A DNA stretch of 64,000 bases from Schizochytrium sp. CCTCC M209059 (lineage: Eukaryota; Sar; Bigyra; Thraustochytrida; Thraustochytriidae), in NCBI GenBank assembly GCA_000818945.1, contig KN805385.1, positions 314,209 through 378,208 on the forward strand. The letters run 5' to 3'. Both the position numbers and the translations under genes were made by a program. Shown in pieces: positions 9,356 to 20,292 of the stretch; within the stretch, counting starts at the first letter, position 1, and every line of letters starts with the position of its first letter. The notes beneath the pieces were generated by a model. It was given only the letters and a program-made list of their open reading frames with translations, had not been told where the DNA came from and searched no databases.

Positions 9356-12200
9356 TTAAAATTCCTCGCACCACAGGTTGGAGCCCGTGTAGGGCTCGCG
9401 AGGCGGGTCTGCGTCAAAGGGGTCGAAAGCAGAAGTATCGGTGGGGGGGGAAATGGGGTGCGACACAGGATCTTGCACGAAGTTCATCCCAGGCCGCAGT
9501 ATCAACGCCAAAAAACGGGTGGCGCTTAACATCGAGAGCGCCGTCGCGAAGACATCCAAGACGCTGACTAGGAGATTTTGTGAGGAGCTTGCGCACAAGA
9601 TGCTCTGCTGGGCGCACGTTCGTGGAGGGCCGGCGCGATGAAGCGAGCGCGACATGGGAGGAAGCCTTGCGGTCCTTGACGGGAACAGGAATGGAAAAGG
9701 TGTACTCGAGCTGAGCCTGCGAAAGGGACGAGGGAGGGTTCATCTCAGTCTCGCGGATGGAAGCCTCGAGACGGGCGTAGTCGACCTTGCTATTGACGAT
9801 GTTTTTGCAGACAGTGATTTGATCGTCCGAGTACTCGTCTGCAAAAGGGGAAATGCCACAGCAAATTTCGTAAATGAGGACGCCGACGGCCCACCAGTCG
9901 ACGCCTCGGTCGTGGCCCTTGCCCAAGACGACCTCGGGCGCCAGATACTCGGGGGTTCCGCAGAGTGTAAAGGTTTTCCCCGACGGAAGATGTTTGGCAA
10001 AGCCAAAGTCTGCAACTTTGACGAAACCATCGCGGTCAATGAGAATATTTTCAGGCTTGAGATCGCGGTAAATGACATGCTGGCTGTGCATGTAGTCAAA
10101 GGCGTCGACAATGCCGGCAGCATAAAATTGTGCGTGCGCGAGCGGAAGACGATAGTGCTCTTGCATGATGCTAAAGAGCTCACCGCCCTGGACGAATTCG
10201 AGCAACATGTACAAGGAGTTTCTGTCCTGAAAAGTGGTGATGAGCTTGAGGATAAAAGGGTGGTTCATTTCCAGGAGAATGCTGCGCTCGTTCGCAACGT
10301 TCCGCGTCTGGTCGCACTCGACAATGTGCGCCTTGCTCATGACCTTGAGCGCCCAGACGCCCTGAACGGATGCCTTGGAGGAGGCCTCGGCGAGATACAC
10401 TGTGCCAAAGGTGCCTTTGCCAAGAATTTTGCGACGGTGCAGATCGCGCAATGAGAGCGCCGACGTGTCAACGAGGCACATGCTTTCCCGCTTACGCTGG
10501 TTCTCTTCAAACCGACGCTGCGAGGTGTTGACAAGGACATCGGACTTGCCGCGCATGAGCTTGAAGGTATCGTAGGAGAGCGCGAAACACTCGACGTCAC
10601 CCACGGCAACACAGGTGGCGGCGCGCGGCTCGTTATTGAGAAGGGCCATTTCGCCAAACCAGTCACCCTCGGTAAGCGTGGCAATGTGTGCGCCAAGGCT
10701 CTCGTTGCGCGAGTGCGCCGTGACGCTCGAGCCCTCGGAAGCATAGGATCCGCCGGGGCTCTCGCCCCCCGAGGCGGCCAGAAGCTCGGCCGAGAGGACG
10801 TCGACAGCTCCGGAGCGAACAATATAGAACCGATCACCGATATCGCCCTCGTGTACAATGATTTCCTGGTCGGCAAAGTTCATGATCTCAAACTTGGAAA
10901 CGATGCGCGCACGCAGTCCCTTGGGCAGTTGTTGCAGGACAGGTACGGCCTCCATGACGCGTTTTTTCATGGTGTCGTCCATGATGGCGCGCAGAGGGCC
11001 AAGGTGCTCCTGAAAGGCTCGTCGGTCAACGGCCAGAAGCACGGTGTCGGTGAGCGTAACGACATCAGCGGCGCGAGGCTCTTCGGTGATGAGTGCGCGC
11101 TCGCCAAAGTGCTGGCCGGGGCCGAGCTCGACCCTGCCGAGCCCAAGCTCACCAATGTTCGAGCACTCGACGGTACCTTCGCGAATAAAGTAGCATACAT
11201 CACCCTTGTCGCCCTTGCGCACGATGCGCTGTCCCGCGCGGACCTGGACAACCTGCATGGAGCCGACGATAAGGTCGCGCTGTTCTGGGGTAAGATACTC
11301 TGCGAGCGAAGGTATGCTATCGAGGGCTGCGCGGAACTCTTCCTGGTTGGCGAGCTGCTGCTCGGAGACAACTTGGCGGAACGTGGCGCGGTCGATGGTC
11401 CACAAGCGCCCATGCTTGGTGGAGGACCCGCCGGTACCGTCCTCGTTCGTGGAAGCGACGCAGCGGATGGTTTCGGATGCCTTGTTGTGAAAGAGAAGGG
11501 CATTGTCACAAAAGAAGGGTTCTTCGCCGGACCCTGATCGGAGCGTGGGGCCCGCGCTGGTGGACGCGGCAGAGGTGAACTCAAAGGTGCCTTCGGCAAT
11601 AACGTAAAAGTTGTCGCTCTTCTTGCCGGCCGTGACAACGGTGTGGCCGACCTTGGCCTTTTCTCTCCACATGTAGGCGACGATTTCTTCGCGATGCTTG
11701 TCTTCCAAGGAGCTGAACATGTAGCATCTTGCAAGCGCGCGGTTAATGGTCTCTACCTCTTCGTCGGTCTTTGGTATTTTTGACCTTGACGAGCCGGAGC
11801 GGTCCTTGGTGAACCCGCGTTGGAATACAGCTTTGCGAGTCTTTTTCGTCGTACCGGACACGGATGTGGCGGCCACGCTGCGGGTCTGTCCACCAACGCG
11901 TTCGTCCCTTTCGATTACGCTGCTGTCGTCCTCCTCGTCGAGGTCCTCTTCCTCGTCGAGGTCGGCGCCGTCGTCCATGATGACTCTCACGGCGTGGGTG
12001 CTGGCGCCGCCATGTTTGCTCGAGCTGGAGAGGACGAGTTCGTTGCCTGCGCTTTCGAACAGGGACGAGCGGTCGCTGGCGTCGCTGGTGCGCACGTTCA
12101 CGCGGCCGTCCGTGGACGTCCCGTCGTCGAGGAAGTCGGCCTCCGTTGCGGCGGCGTGGTCGTGCACGCCATTCCGCTGCGAGCTCGACCCGCAGCCCAT
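9356..12200 (-). CDS. cGMP-dependent protein kinase (PKG-type AGC kinase), C-tail frameshifted
   Basis: The N-terminus MGCGSSSQ is a likely N-myristoylation and palmitoylation signal, predicting a membrane-tethered Ser/Thr kinase. Three cyclic-nucleotide-binding folds follow. The first (~160-285) lacks the phosphate-binding cassette; the second (~299-400) has FGERALITEEPRAADV; the third (~418-555) has FGEMALLNNEPRAATC. The kinase domain starts near 587: glycine loop GKGTFGTVY, ATP Lys in WALKV (619), YRDLKPEN (Asp 713), DFG (731-733), activation loop TFTLCGTPEYLAPE. In the literal frame the protein stops at 9414 after a tail unlike any AGC kinase. Reading the minus strand with one base fewer in the C8 run (9443-9450) gives a correct AGC tail (TDTSAFDPFD, then EPYTGSN and a terminal CEEF) ending at 9356. 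I annotate to 9356 for that reason. Three cNBDs plus kinase is typical of protist PKGs. Confidence 0.88.
9443..9450. other. G8 homopolymer: apparent +1 frameshift in the PKG C-tail
   Basis: Eight Gs on the plus strand (eight Cs in the gene). With eight, translation leaves the AGC frame and stops 10-11 codons later. With seven, the frame continues into a canonical AGC C-terminal tail for about 30 residues. This is either a sequencing error, a polymorphism or a recent mutation. Confidence 0.85.
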
Positions 12201-14473
12201 GCTGCTGGTGCTGCTGCTCCGCCTCCTCCTCGCCTAGCCTCTCGCCTCGCCCGCGCGGCGCGCGGCGGGGCCACGGCGCGCGGAGAGGGAATAACGAGAG
12301 AGAGAGAGAGCGCGGTCTGCCTGCGGCCTCCGCCGCTCTCGCCGGGCAGGTATGTGTGTATGTACGTACGTCCGAGAGAAGGAGGACGACTCGTGCGGTG
12401 GTCCGCTGCTCTTCTTGTTCACAGCAACCGCGCCAATAGGCTAAAGCTGGCGCGCAACAGAAACAAACCGGAGCTCGCACTTGCGCTTCTAGCTAGCAAG
12501 CAGGGGGGCCGAAAAGTGCCAGCGGTGCACGCGCGGCACTAGCACGCACGCGCTCTCGCGCTCCCTCCCTCCTTCCCTCCCTCGCGCCGCGCTCGCGCCG
12601 CCTCCGAGCCGAGGTCGGGCCCGTGCCGCTGGCGTATCCACGCCTCGCCCCGCCCCGCCTCGCCTCGCCGCGCCTCGCCGGCAGGCTCGAGCGAGCGAGC
12701 GAAGGAGCGGCGCGGGTGTTAGCGGGAGCGGAGCGGCACGTGCGCGCGTGCAGGAAATGAGAGAAAGAAAAGATGGCAAAGGCAGGTTCACGTGCACGTG
12801 CTCCGCGCCCGTTGCGGGAGGGGCCGCGGTCCCGCTGTTGCCCGCCCGCTCGCTCACGCGCGCGCTCGACGCCCGTCTGCTCTCGCGCCTGGTCGGCCCG
12901 CGCCGAGGAGCGCGCGAGAGCGAAGGAAGGGCGGCAAGCAGCAACAGAAAGAAAGACGCTCGAGCTCGAGCTCGAGCTGACACCGAAGTGGCCCAACAAA
13001 AGGCCTATCTACCGCCGCGTCCGGTACGCGCGGCTGCGGGCTGAGTCTTTGTGCGGAGCGTACGGGACGCAGGAGAGGGAAGGCGGGCGGGCCTCAGCAA
13101 GCGCCCAGCGACGAAGGGAAGGATGGATGGATGGGCCTCGCCCGATCTCTCCTCCCTCCCCTCGCCCTTGGCGACCGCGCGGAGGAGGAGAGGAGCGAGC
13201 GAGAAGAGGGCGCGCGGGGCCGACAGACGGACAGCCTGCGCCCGCGCGAGGCTGGCCGCGCTGCTGCTGTGCCGGGTCGGGTCTGCTCCGGTCTCTCTGC
13301 ATTGCTTTGCTCTGCTTCGTGTGGTTCGGCCAGAGAAAAGTTTTTTTCATGTCTCCCTCGAGGCAGGGACGCACCGCCTAGGTCTCCCCCTCTTTGCAGC
13401 TGTCCCTGCACCTCCGCGCCTCTCGTGCCACTGTAGTATAAATGAATATAAAATATAGCTTATTATCCCGCAATTGGGATATACCGAATCTTGCGACGTG
13501 AAGAATTTCATGAGTGTGGGATGCTCGAGGTCACGCAGAGAGAAGCGGCTGCACGTGCTACCTAAGAGACACGCGTACGTGTTCACTGCGGCGAGCTTGC
13601 CTCCTCGCCACTGCCCCTGCGTCCACTGGCGCACTCTCCGGTCTACCTCTGCGCACACCTTTGCGGGCTCCTCAGGAGCGGCGGCTCGATTGATCGTTAC
13701 GCTCGCTTCATGTATCCTCAGGCTCTCTCTCCTCTCCATTCCATCCACTCATCCAGGGGCCTATGACCAACTAACGACGGCGACGATGCTCGTGCGATGG
13801 GCCGCGCTCTCGCTCTCGCTCCGGCTCCCGCCCCCTCCCGTCCTCGGCCTCTTCGTCGGGCAGGTCATCGCAAACTGGGCGAGCGAGGCCAGGGCCGATC
13901 GACTCCCGCCCCGCGTCTTGGAAAGCGAGCTGCTATGGAGCATGACGCCTGCGCTGTTGCCTGGCCGGCGCGGCGAGGATCATGGCCACGTCAGACGGAG
14001 CTGCGCAGCGACGACGATGGGCAGCAGTTCTACAACGTCAGCCTCGAGGGGAATTGTGGATGGAGATGCCCGCCGAGTGAGAATGCTAGGGGTTTTGTTT
14101 GACACGTGAAATCGGGGCTGTCGCCCACGATGGCATCATTGCAGCCGATCGATCGATAGATAGAATCGAGCGATACTGGATGGATGGTTCAGGTTCCTCG
14201 CGACCCGAGCTTGTCGAAACGTGCAGCCTGTTGCTGCTGTTGCTGATGCTGCAGAGGCGCTGGCTGCACAAATTGCGGCAAAGAGAGTGCCTACGGAGGA
14301 TGTCGATGAGCTGCGCAACGTGACCGGGCTGCCTGTCGCATCAGCATCACCATCGTCGTCGACACTTACTCGCCACACACGCAGCTGCAGCTGCAGCTGC
14401 AGCACAGCGAACAATTCTTGCACGACGGGAGGTCGCCAACCGCGCCGAGGGTCAATTCCTCACGCAGCCGCAG

Positions 14474-14505
<32 letters not shown>

Positions 14506-15262
14506 GAAGATGCGCTCCGCGACCGGGTGCACGCTTGCCACGGCCCGACGAGGTCGTCCTGCCGCAGTCGCTCGCAACGGTAGTTCGTCATCACCGTCGC
14601 CCGCGCAGGGCCGCACACATCGGAGTCTCCTCGTTGCTCTCGCTCGTGAGATCAGCAACAGCTGGCGCTGCTTGCCTGCCTGCCTGCCTGCCTACTGTGC
14701 GTGAGTGAACGAACAGCTAGCTAGTCCTTGACCCCGCGCAGTCTTCGGCGACGAGACACAGGCCTTCGTGCCGCCAATGCGATGCGGTGCGACGATGCCT
14801 CGCGATTTGCGAGGCGGTGCGAGCCCTGCAGCGCACGTGCAGCGCAGTGTGCACGTCCGTGCACGTGCCCTGTGTCACGCTCAAAGGCAGTACGGCGTTC
14901 CCAAGGTGTGCGCCAGGGTGGATGGGGTCCACTCCACACGGGAACACTCTTGCTTTTCCCAGGTCCAGCCAGCTGCGCTCGCTAGTCTGTCGCTGTCGAC
15001 CGACAGCTCGTCGATCGAAGTCGAGGACCTCGACGGGCACGCTATGCGAGGAGTGCTTGTCGAACGGACTTCTTTCTGCCTGTAGATCACGCGGCTCGCC
15101 CCAGTGCGACTCCGCGTGCCTCTCGCCGCTTTGCTGCAGCTGCTCGCAGTCGCTGCTGCTGGTCGCTCGCGGTCCTTCCGTCCGGTCTCTCTGCCTTGGA
15201 GCCTTGGCGTCGATGGCGTCGACGGGCAGAGCAAAGCCGAACGCCCTGACCGCGCGGGAGCC
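12201..15262. other. Long GC-rich divergent intergenic region (3.1 kb)
   Basis: Lies between the divergent starts of the PKG and thioesterase genes. ACGTACGT occurs at 12364-12371, about 165 bp upstream of the PKG ATG. Numerous overlapping ORFs in all frames reflect GC bias; none shows family motifs or consistent composition. Simple repeats include a GA run (12297-12311), GAA triplets (14468-14505) and TGCC units (14674-14693). The stretch 13432-13455 is strikingly AT-rich (AGTATAAATGAATATAAAATA) and could be a promoter for an unrecognised transcript. I see no supported gene. Confidence 0.45.
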
Positions 15263-16360
15263 ATGACGCTCGTGGAGCACGCGGCGCGCGCGGGGACGCG
15301 CGCCCGGACCAAGGCAGGCACCTTTCGCGACCTCAGTCTGCAGGACTTCGTCGCGCACCTGAGCGTCAAGCCGCTTGGCCGCGACGATGACGCCGGCACG
15401 GCGGCGCGCGGTGCCGACGTCTTCGAGGCGCGCAGCAACCAAGACTTTGGCTGGGGCAGGCTCTTCGGGGGCCAGCCCATGGGCCAGAGTCTGGCCGCAG
15501 CCTCGCTCACCGTGCCAGAGTCCATGACTGCGCACTGGATGAGCTGCATGTTCGTGCGCGAGGGCATGTGCGACGAGCTGCCGCGCTTCGCCGTGGAACG
15601 CGTGCGCGATGGCCGCAGCTTTGCCAGCCGCCGCGTGCGCGCCTTCCAGGGTCATGGCGATATCCTCGACATGCTCGTCAACTTTCATGTCGAGGAGCCC
15701 GGCTTTGAACACCAGGCGCGGCCCGTGCCCCCAGGACTCGTCTCGCCCCAAGATCTCGGTCCGAATCGCGCTCGCTATGAGGCCTTTGCGAAATCGCAAG
15801 GCAAGACCATCGACGACGTTTTGCCCAAACCGGTGCAATACCTTATGCTCGATGAGGAGCAGCCCATTCTTGTGCGTCCTGGTCTGTTGCGCGACGTCGC
15901 AGGAAGTCCCGAGGTGCTCGACCCGCACCAACACAGCTGGATGAAAGTCAATGGTCCTGGCGGTAAGGCCAAGGCCGCCTTTTACGAAACCATTGCTGAC
16001 GAGAAAGCGCCTGCCGACTTGCGCACCGAGCTCACGGACGAGCAGCTTTCGCAAGCCATGCTCGCCTTCATGGTTGACTTTGGCTTTCTTGGCACCTCTC
16101 TCCTTCCGCACAAAAAGAGTGTCTGGCAAAAAACTGTCATGGCCGCCTCGCTGACCCACTCCATGCACTTTCACAAGCCCATTGCGTTTTGTGGTCCCGA
16201 AGATGAGGGCCCTTGGCTTCTCTTTGACCAAGAGTCGCCCACAGCCACAACGGGTCGTGGCTTCGTTTCAGGGGAAATCTACAATGCTAACACCGGCACA
16301 CTCGTTGCCACGGCGCTGCAAGAGGGTCTCGTAAGACCTGTAAGACCTAAAAAAAACTAA
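15263..16360 (+). CDS. Acyl-CoA thioesterase II (TesB/ACOT8 family)
   Basis: Hydrolyses fatty acyl-CoA to free acid and CoA; the eukaryotic members act in peroxisomes. The first in-frame ATG is at 15263 (365 aa). The frame continues upstream but only from a GTG, and the signal-peptide-like residues encoded there are probably not translated. Two hotdog domains are visible. The N-terminal one carries FGGQPMGQSLAAA, SFASRRVRAFQ and a strand LVNFHVEEPG. The C-terminal one carries LTHSMHFHKP, the catalytic-loop region DQESPTATTGRGFVSG and the final QEGLVRP motif with the active-site Gln. The C-terminus is PKKN, not a recognisable PTS1, so peroxisomal targeting is not supported here. It is longer than bacterial TesB (~285 aa), partly because of an insert between the two hotdogs (EAFAKSQGKTIDDVLP). 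Confidence 0.88.
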   Translation: MTLVEHAARAGTRARTKAGTFRDLSLQDFVAHLSVKPLGRDDDAGTAARGADVFEARSNQDFGWGRLFGGQPMGQSLAAASLTVPESMTAHWMSCMFVREGMCDELPRFAVERVRDGRSFASRRVRAFQGHGDILDMLVNFHVEEPGFEHQARPVPPGLVSPQDLGPNRARYEAFAKSQGKTIDDVLPKPVQYLMLDEEQPILVRPGLLRDVAGSPEVLDPHQHSWMKVNGPGGKAKAAFYETIADEKAPADLRTELTDEQLSQAMLAFMVDFGFLGTSLLPHKKSVWQKTVMAASLTHSMHFHKPIAFCGPEDEGPWLLFDQESPTATTGRGFVSGEIYNANTGTLVATALQEGLVRPVRPKKN

Positions 16361-16527
16361 GTTTCGTAGTCTATACTGTCCAGTATAAATAGGTAACTTG
16401 CCCAATTCCGAGCCTACTTCAAGGAAAGGACAGACACATTTGATTTCGTTTACAAGTTAAACCACTGATATCGACCTGGCCGCCGTGTGACAGCACCTTC
16501 TTCTTGTTTTCTGCTTCTTCCCCTTTG

Positions 16528-17370
16528 TCATGCTTCGTCAGTGTAGAGGCAAATGTACAAAAACATGTCCGCGTGCGCGAGAGCCTCGTACAGGTCCACG
16601 ACGAGAGCGTCAGAAGGAACGTCAATGCCCTGGCATCGCAGCTTTGTGCGTCCATCCAATCCCAAAATGTAATCGTCGACAAGTTCCTGCGCCGTTAGGC
16701 TGCTGTCCAGTGGTACAACGATTTGCTTCGAGGCCACCGTACGCAGGTTTCCTCGCTCTACGAGCTGCAGGATTCGCACTGGAGCGGCCTTTGGTACATA
16801 TTCGTGCATGCGCTGCAGAACGGACCAGTAGCGGTCCACCTCGCCAGCAAGAACGCTCTCCCATAAGGCGTCATCATCATGTTCTCGTAGTTCTGTAAAG
16901 GGTAATCTTGAATTGTAGCGCAGAAACATGCCCTGTTTAAAGAGGTGAAAGAATTCCTTGCGGGCAGCGTCCGGTCCAGGGCACGGCACAACGGGAGCCT
17001 CGGAGCTGCTCAGACCTGCGCCACGCAAATGAATCGTAATGCGAAGCGGCGCCGCGTCCCGTGGATATAGCACGTCAAAAAGCGCTCCAAGGGGATATTG
17101 CCACTTGAGCGCAACGCCTTGAGCCTCGAACCAGACTTCTTGCATGCGCGCTGGAACTACCGAGGCCGTGCGCATCGCCGCCAGTTTCTCCGCCAGCGCG
17201 AACGGAAGAAAAGACTGTCTGCTTGCAAACGAGAACGCTGGGAGTGGCGCATCTTCAAAGTCCGCGTCCACTCCCTCAACGAGGACAGGAAGGCCGCCGC
17301 GCCAGCTTGCGCGTAACACACGCGGCACCTCGGCCTCCGCCTCGCCCTCGCCCGCGCCTGCGCTTGCCAT
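16528..17370 (-). CDS. ATG5: Autophagy protein ATG5
   Basis: ATG5 is conjugated to ATG12 and, with ATG16, acts as the E3-like complex that lipidates ATG8 on the growing autophagosome membrane. Family features appear in order: VLRASWRGGLPVLV at the start of the first ubiquitin-like fold, RQSFLPF, the very characteristic WFEAQGVALKWQYPLGALFD, then EFFHLFKQGMFLRYNS, whose Lys matches the ATG12-acceptor position (about residue 145), and the final ubiquitin-like fold ending ADMFLYICLY. I choose the ATG at 17370 (280 aa); an in-frame ATG at 17430 would add 20 basic residues. The length fits the family (about 275-300). Single exon, convergent with the thioesterase gene. Confidence 0.92.
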   Translation of the reverse strand: MASAGAGEGEAEAEVPRVLRASWRGGLPVLVEGVDADFEDAPLPAFSFASRQSFLPFALAEKLAAMRTASVVPARMQEVWFEAQGVALKWQYPLGALFDVLYPRDAAPLRITIHLRGAGLSSSEAPVVPCPGPDAARKEFFHLFKQGMFLRYNSRLPFTELREHDDDALWESVLAGEVDRYWSVLQRMHEYVPKAAPVRILQLVERGNLRTVASKQIVVPLDSSLTAQELVDDYILGLDGRTKLRCQGIDVPSDALVVDLYEALAHADMFLYICLYTDEA

Positions 17371-17975
17371 GACCGCGCGTGTGCAGAGGATCTTCGTTTG
17401 CTTGGCTTGCCTCTGCTGCCTTGGAAGCATCTTTTTTTCGCGTGCCGCGAGTGCCGTGTAGTAGTAGTAAATCAAGACGCTTTTTTGCGCCGCTACCAAA
17501 AGAATGTTGCAAGTCAGGGCGGCTCATCGTCGCGCTTTAGTCGAGCTGCGCTCGCTCGCGCCGCATATTACAACAAGCGCTTTGTCGGGCCTCCGAATTT
17601 CCACACATAATATATGTCCTTACTCGCGAGAGCCTTCAGTTTGAAGAAAATCTTTCGTCAAATTTGCCATGCACACTATTATTGCAGCTTGACGCAACCC
17701 TGAAATACCATATTATGAAACCCCAAAATACGCAGGTTCCAATGTGGTGCCTTGAAGGCGAAATGGTAAATTGCAAGATGGATGAGCTTCAAGAAAGAGA
17801 GCGCGAGTCAGGAGAATGTAGGCCGAACGAAAGAGAATCAAAGGCGAATCCCGCAATCCGAAAAGCTCTGTGGCTGTTCTCCAATCACACATCAAGATGT
17901 ATTCGTTTTGAACACTTCTATACGAATTTAGCTATCAGTCGAACAGGTGCTTGGCTTCGGAAGTCCTACGCTACG
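17371..17975. other. Intergenic region upstream of ATG5
   Basis: AT-richer than its left flank. Likely contains the ATG5 promoter on the minus strand and the 3' end of the small membrane-protein gene. Short ORFs lack any family signature. Confidence 0.4.
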
Positions 17976-18554
17976 TTACCGATGTCTCGAATGCGAACGC
18001 CCCCGCTGAACTGCAACACTAGATCCTTTCTTTTCACTCGTTAACTTCTCGAGCGCTGTTTCAATTTTTCGCAATTTTTCTGCGAGTATACGACGATCGC
18101 AAGCTTGAAGTACTCGACCAAAAAACAAGTCGAGGCACATGCTAAAAAGTGGATGGGTTATGGGTCCTGTAAAAAGCCCGCCGAAAAAATATCTTCCAAC
18201 TAGAAGGACCAACATTCCGCGATCTGTCGCCTCATCCAAAGTGATGTCAATTAGAAGCAGAAAATTTTGAACAGCAGCATAAAGACCAAGCGGGCCCATA
18301 GATACCAGAAATTCAAGATAGAGCGCAAGGAGACAAAAAATACCGAAGAAAATGCGACGGTATCCCTTACCGTTTTCATTATCACCTAATGCGCGAACTA
18401 GAAGAATTACACCGATCCCTAGGACTACTCCTCTGTTCGATTGAAAAAAACCCTCCTTAGAACTCAGCCCTTTTTTGTCCCAATCTAGCCATTTCCAGCT
18501 ACCCAAAAGGTCCACGGGGTTAGAAATCGAGATTCGAGATGGGGTAGAACCCAT
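17976..18554 (-). CDS. Small integral membrane protein, 192 aa, unknown
   Basis: An ATG-started ORF. Residues ~42-55 (GVVLGIGVILLVRAL), ~68-85 (IFFGIFCLLALYLEFL), ~90-105 (LGLYAAVQNFLLLID) and ~114-150 contain three to four hydrophobic segments, followed by a charged C-terminal helix (LAEKLRKIETALEKL) and a Ser/Arg/His-rich basic tail. The arrangement suggests an organelle or endomembrane protein with its tail exposed. I recognise no family. The coding sequence is less GC-rich than its neighbours, which fits either relaxed codon use or a foreign or young gene. Confidence 0.55.
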   Translation of the reverse strand: MGSTPSRISISNPVDLLGSWKWLDWDKKGLSSKEGFFQSNRGVVLGIGVILLVRALGDNENGKGYRRIFFGIFCLLALYLEFLVSMGPLGLYAAVQNFLLLIDITLDEATDRGMLVLLVGRYFFGGLFTGPITHPLFSMCLDLFFGRVLQACDRRILAEKLRKIETALEKLTSEKKGSSVAVQRGRSHSRHR

Positions 18555-18713
18555 GATACCTGTTTTCGATACTTTGCCGAGATAGCGAGAGGTAGAGGAT
18601 TGATTGTTTGTTTGTCGTGGCCTTGGCCCAGCTCATAGAAAAGAGTATCGCTCGTGTCCTGGACAGCACTTGAAGATGAAAGTCAGATTGCTTCGAAGTA
18701 TCTGCATCTCCAA

Positions 18714-19375
18714 GAATGGACGGCCATCGCTAAATGTGGACTCATTCTGCTGTGTTATCCACTTTTTAGTACAAGATAGTCGGCGAGCGGTGGCGCGGGC
18801 GTCACTTAGGCGCACCGCCCTACTTGTCTTTTTGTACCTCAATTTATTAGAAGAAACTGCGCATGGCCGTCGAGACTAAAAGGCTGTCTGATGATTTTTT
18901 TTTGTATAAACGAAAAGTGGACCTTGGTGGTCAAGCACGCTTGAACATTGAGAATGGACAGCTGTATGCGACTGACTCCAGCCGGAATGCAAGTACACGA
19001 AGACCTCTAGGGTCCAGATTCCCTGGTCTTTTGCTGCACGGAAGTACAAAAAGGCATCGGCTCAGTACTGAAGGAAAGGTGTATAGTTGCCTTATCCAAG
19101 TTTCGGCAAAACAGAGCTGGCGAGCGGGGCCACGGGCGTCACTTATACACGTATCCCGAGACTCTGCTTGTCTGGAACTTCTTTATTACAAGAAAACTGG
19201 ACCTTGGTGGTCAATCGCGCTTGACCATGGAGAATGGACGGCTATTTTTAACTCTCATGGGAATGCAAGCACCGACTTGTCCGATGGAGCCATCTTATTG
19301 TCGTCTCGCGAGTTAATCGACTTGTCCATTGAAGTCGTCTCATTATCGTCTTACGAGATGCCCGGCTCCTCCTAG
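18714..19375. repeat. Degenerate direct repeats (two blocks, each twice)
   Basis: Block A (about 70 bp, GGCGAGCGG...GGGCGTCACTTA) occurs at about 18781-18848 and 19118-19187. Block B (GGACCTTGGTGGTCAA..CGCTTGA, then GAATGGAC) occurs at about 18917-18990 and 19199-19270. The order A-B-A-B implies an ancient duplication of a ~300-bp unit with indels. An open frame at 18863-19375 spans it but repeats no recognisable domain, so I treat it as non-coding or decayed. Confidence 0.6.
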
Positions 19376-20292
19376 TTTGCCGACTGTGACGCTACATGAC
19401 GCATCTGAGCCCGAGAATGGCAACGCTTTCTGCTTAAATGCCTGCCCCGCAGCTTGCACACGGCCTTGATGGACAGCAGTCCTTTCGAGTACATTTCCGC
19501 TTGTACACCACACACCAGCAACAGCTTGTCCATGTAAATAACGCCGACTGCACGAGGCACACTGGAATGCTTGACAATAGGTATGCGATCGGTTACATTT
19601 ACTACAAGGTCGACTTGGGCATTGGTCGCGCCTGCACAATTTATTACTCTTGTTGCACCAGCAAATCATTTCATTGGCCCGCGTTAAAGGTTTGCATGCG
19701 CAGCTGAACGGTTCATATTAGCTCATGGCCACGGCTCGGCTGACGGTCCGAGTCCGGGGAGGCTCCGAGAGTCACGGTCCCAAGGGAAAATGAAAGGCCA
19801 GTATGACGGATAGGCGACGCGACCGTGCAAAAGACACTGCAATTGTCCAAAATTTGTCCAATTTTATGTCCAATACGGGCTCAAACTTCAATTTTTTGTC
19901 CAAATATTTTCGACCAATACGAACACAAACCACAAGCGCCGCCCCCCGACACAAAGATCGTACAAACAAAAACGCACTTCAGAAAAACGCACTTCAGAAA
20001 TTCTTCTTTTCATTCGTTTGATATCTGAGGATTGTATTGTCCACGTTGCTGTATCAAAGTCCGGCATAACCCTCTGTGTATACGGCGGGCGCTTAAAGAG
20101 AAGAATAACATGTCCATGTCCAGCAAGATCATTTGATTGGACCGCTGTCACTCATGCTAATCCTTGGTATTCTGGTGGCGCACGCGAGGCTATACGGCCT
20201 CGATTTGTAGGTGAGACGCATTCGATTCCTCATCAGTGGCATGGCCTCAGACAGCGACCGCGATTTCTTGTAACAAAGGTAACAATATATAA
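19376..20292. other. Intergenic region with short internal repeats
   Basis: Holds clustered TGTCCAA words (about 19846-19905) and a tandem AAACGCACTTCAGAAA pair (19968-19999). No family motif was seen in any frame. The right end is the 3' flank of the LRR-kinase-TIR gene. Confidence 0.4.

Noticed and set aside
9654..11537. Long plus-strand ORFs inside the kinase gene
   Set aside because: Shadows of GC-rich kinase codons; no family motifs.
12489..14708. Many overlapping Arg/Ala-rich ORFs on both strands
   Set aside because: Open frames expected in very GC-rich sequence; no conserved motif or consistent start context.
15104..15262. N-terminal signal-peptide-like extension of the thioesterase
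   Set aside because: It would require a GTG start; the first ATG is at 15263 and family alignment begins after it.
14717..16231. 504-codon minus-strand ORF opposite the thioesterase
   Set aside because: Exact antisense of a confidently identified acyl-CoA thioesterase.
18863..19375. 170-codon ORF across the degenerate repeats
   Set aside because: Repeat-driven, no domain, and the repeat copies differ by indels.
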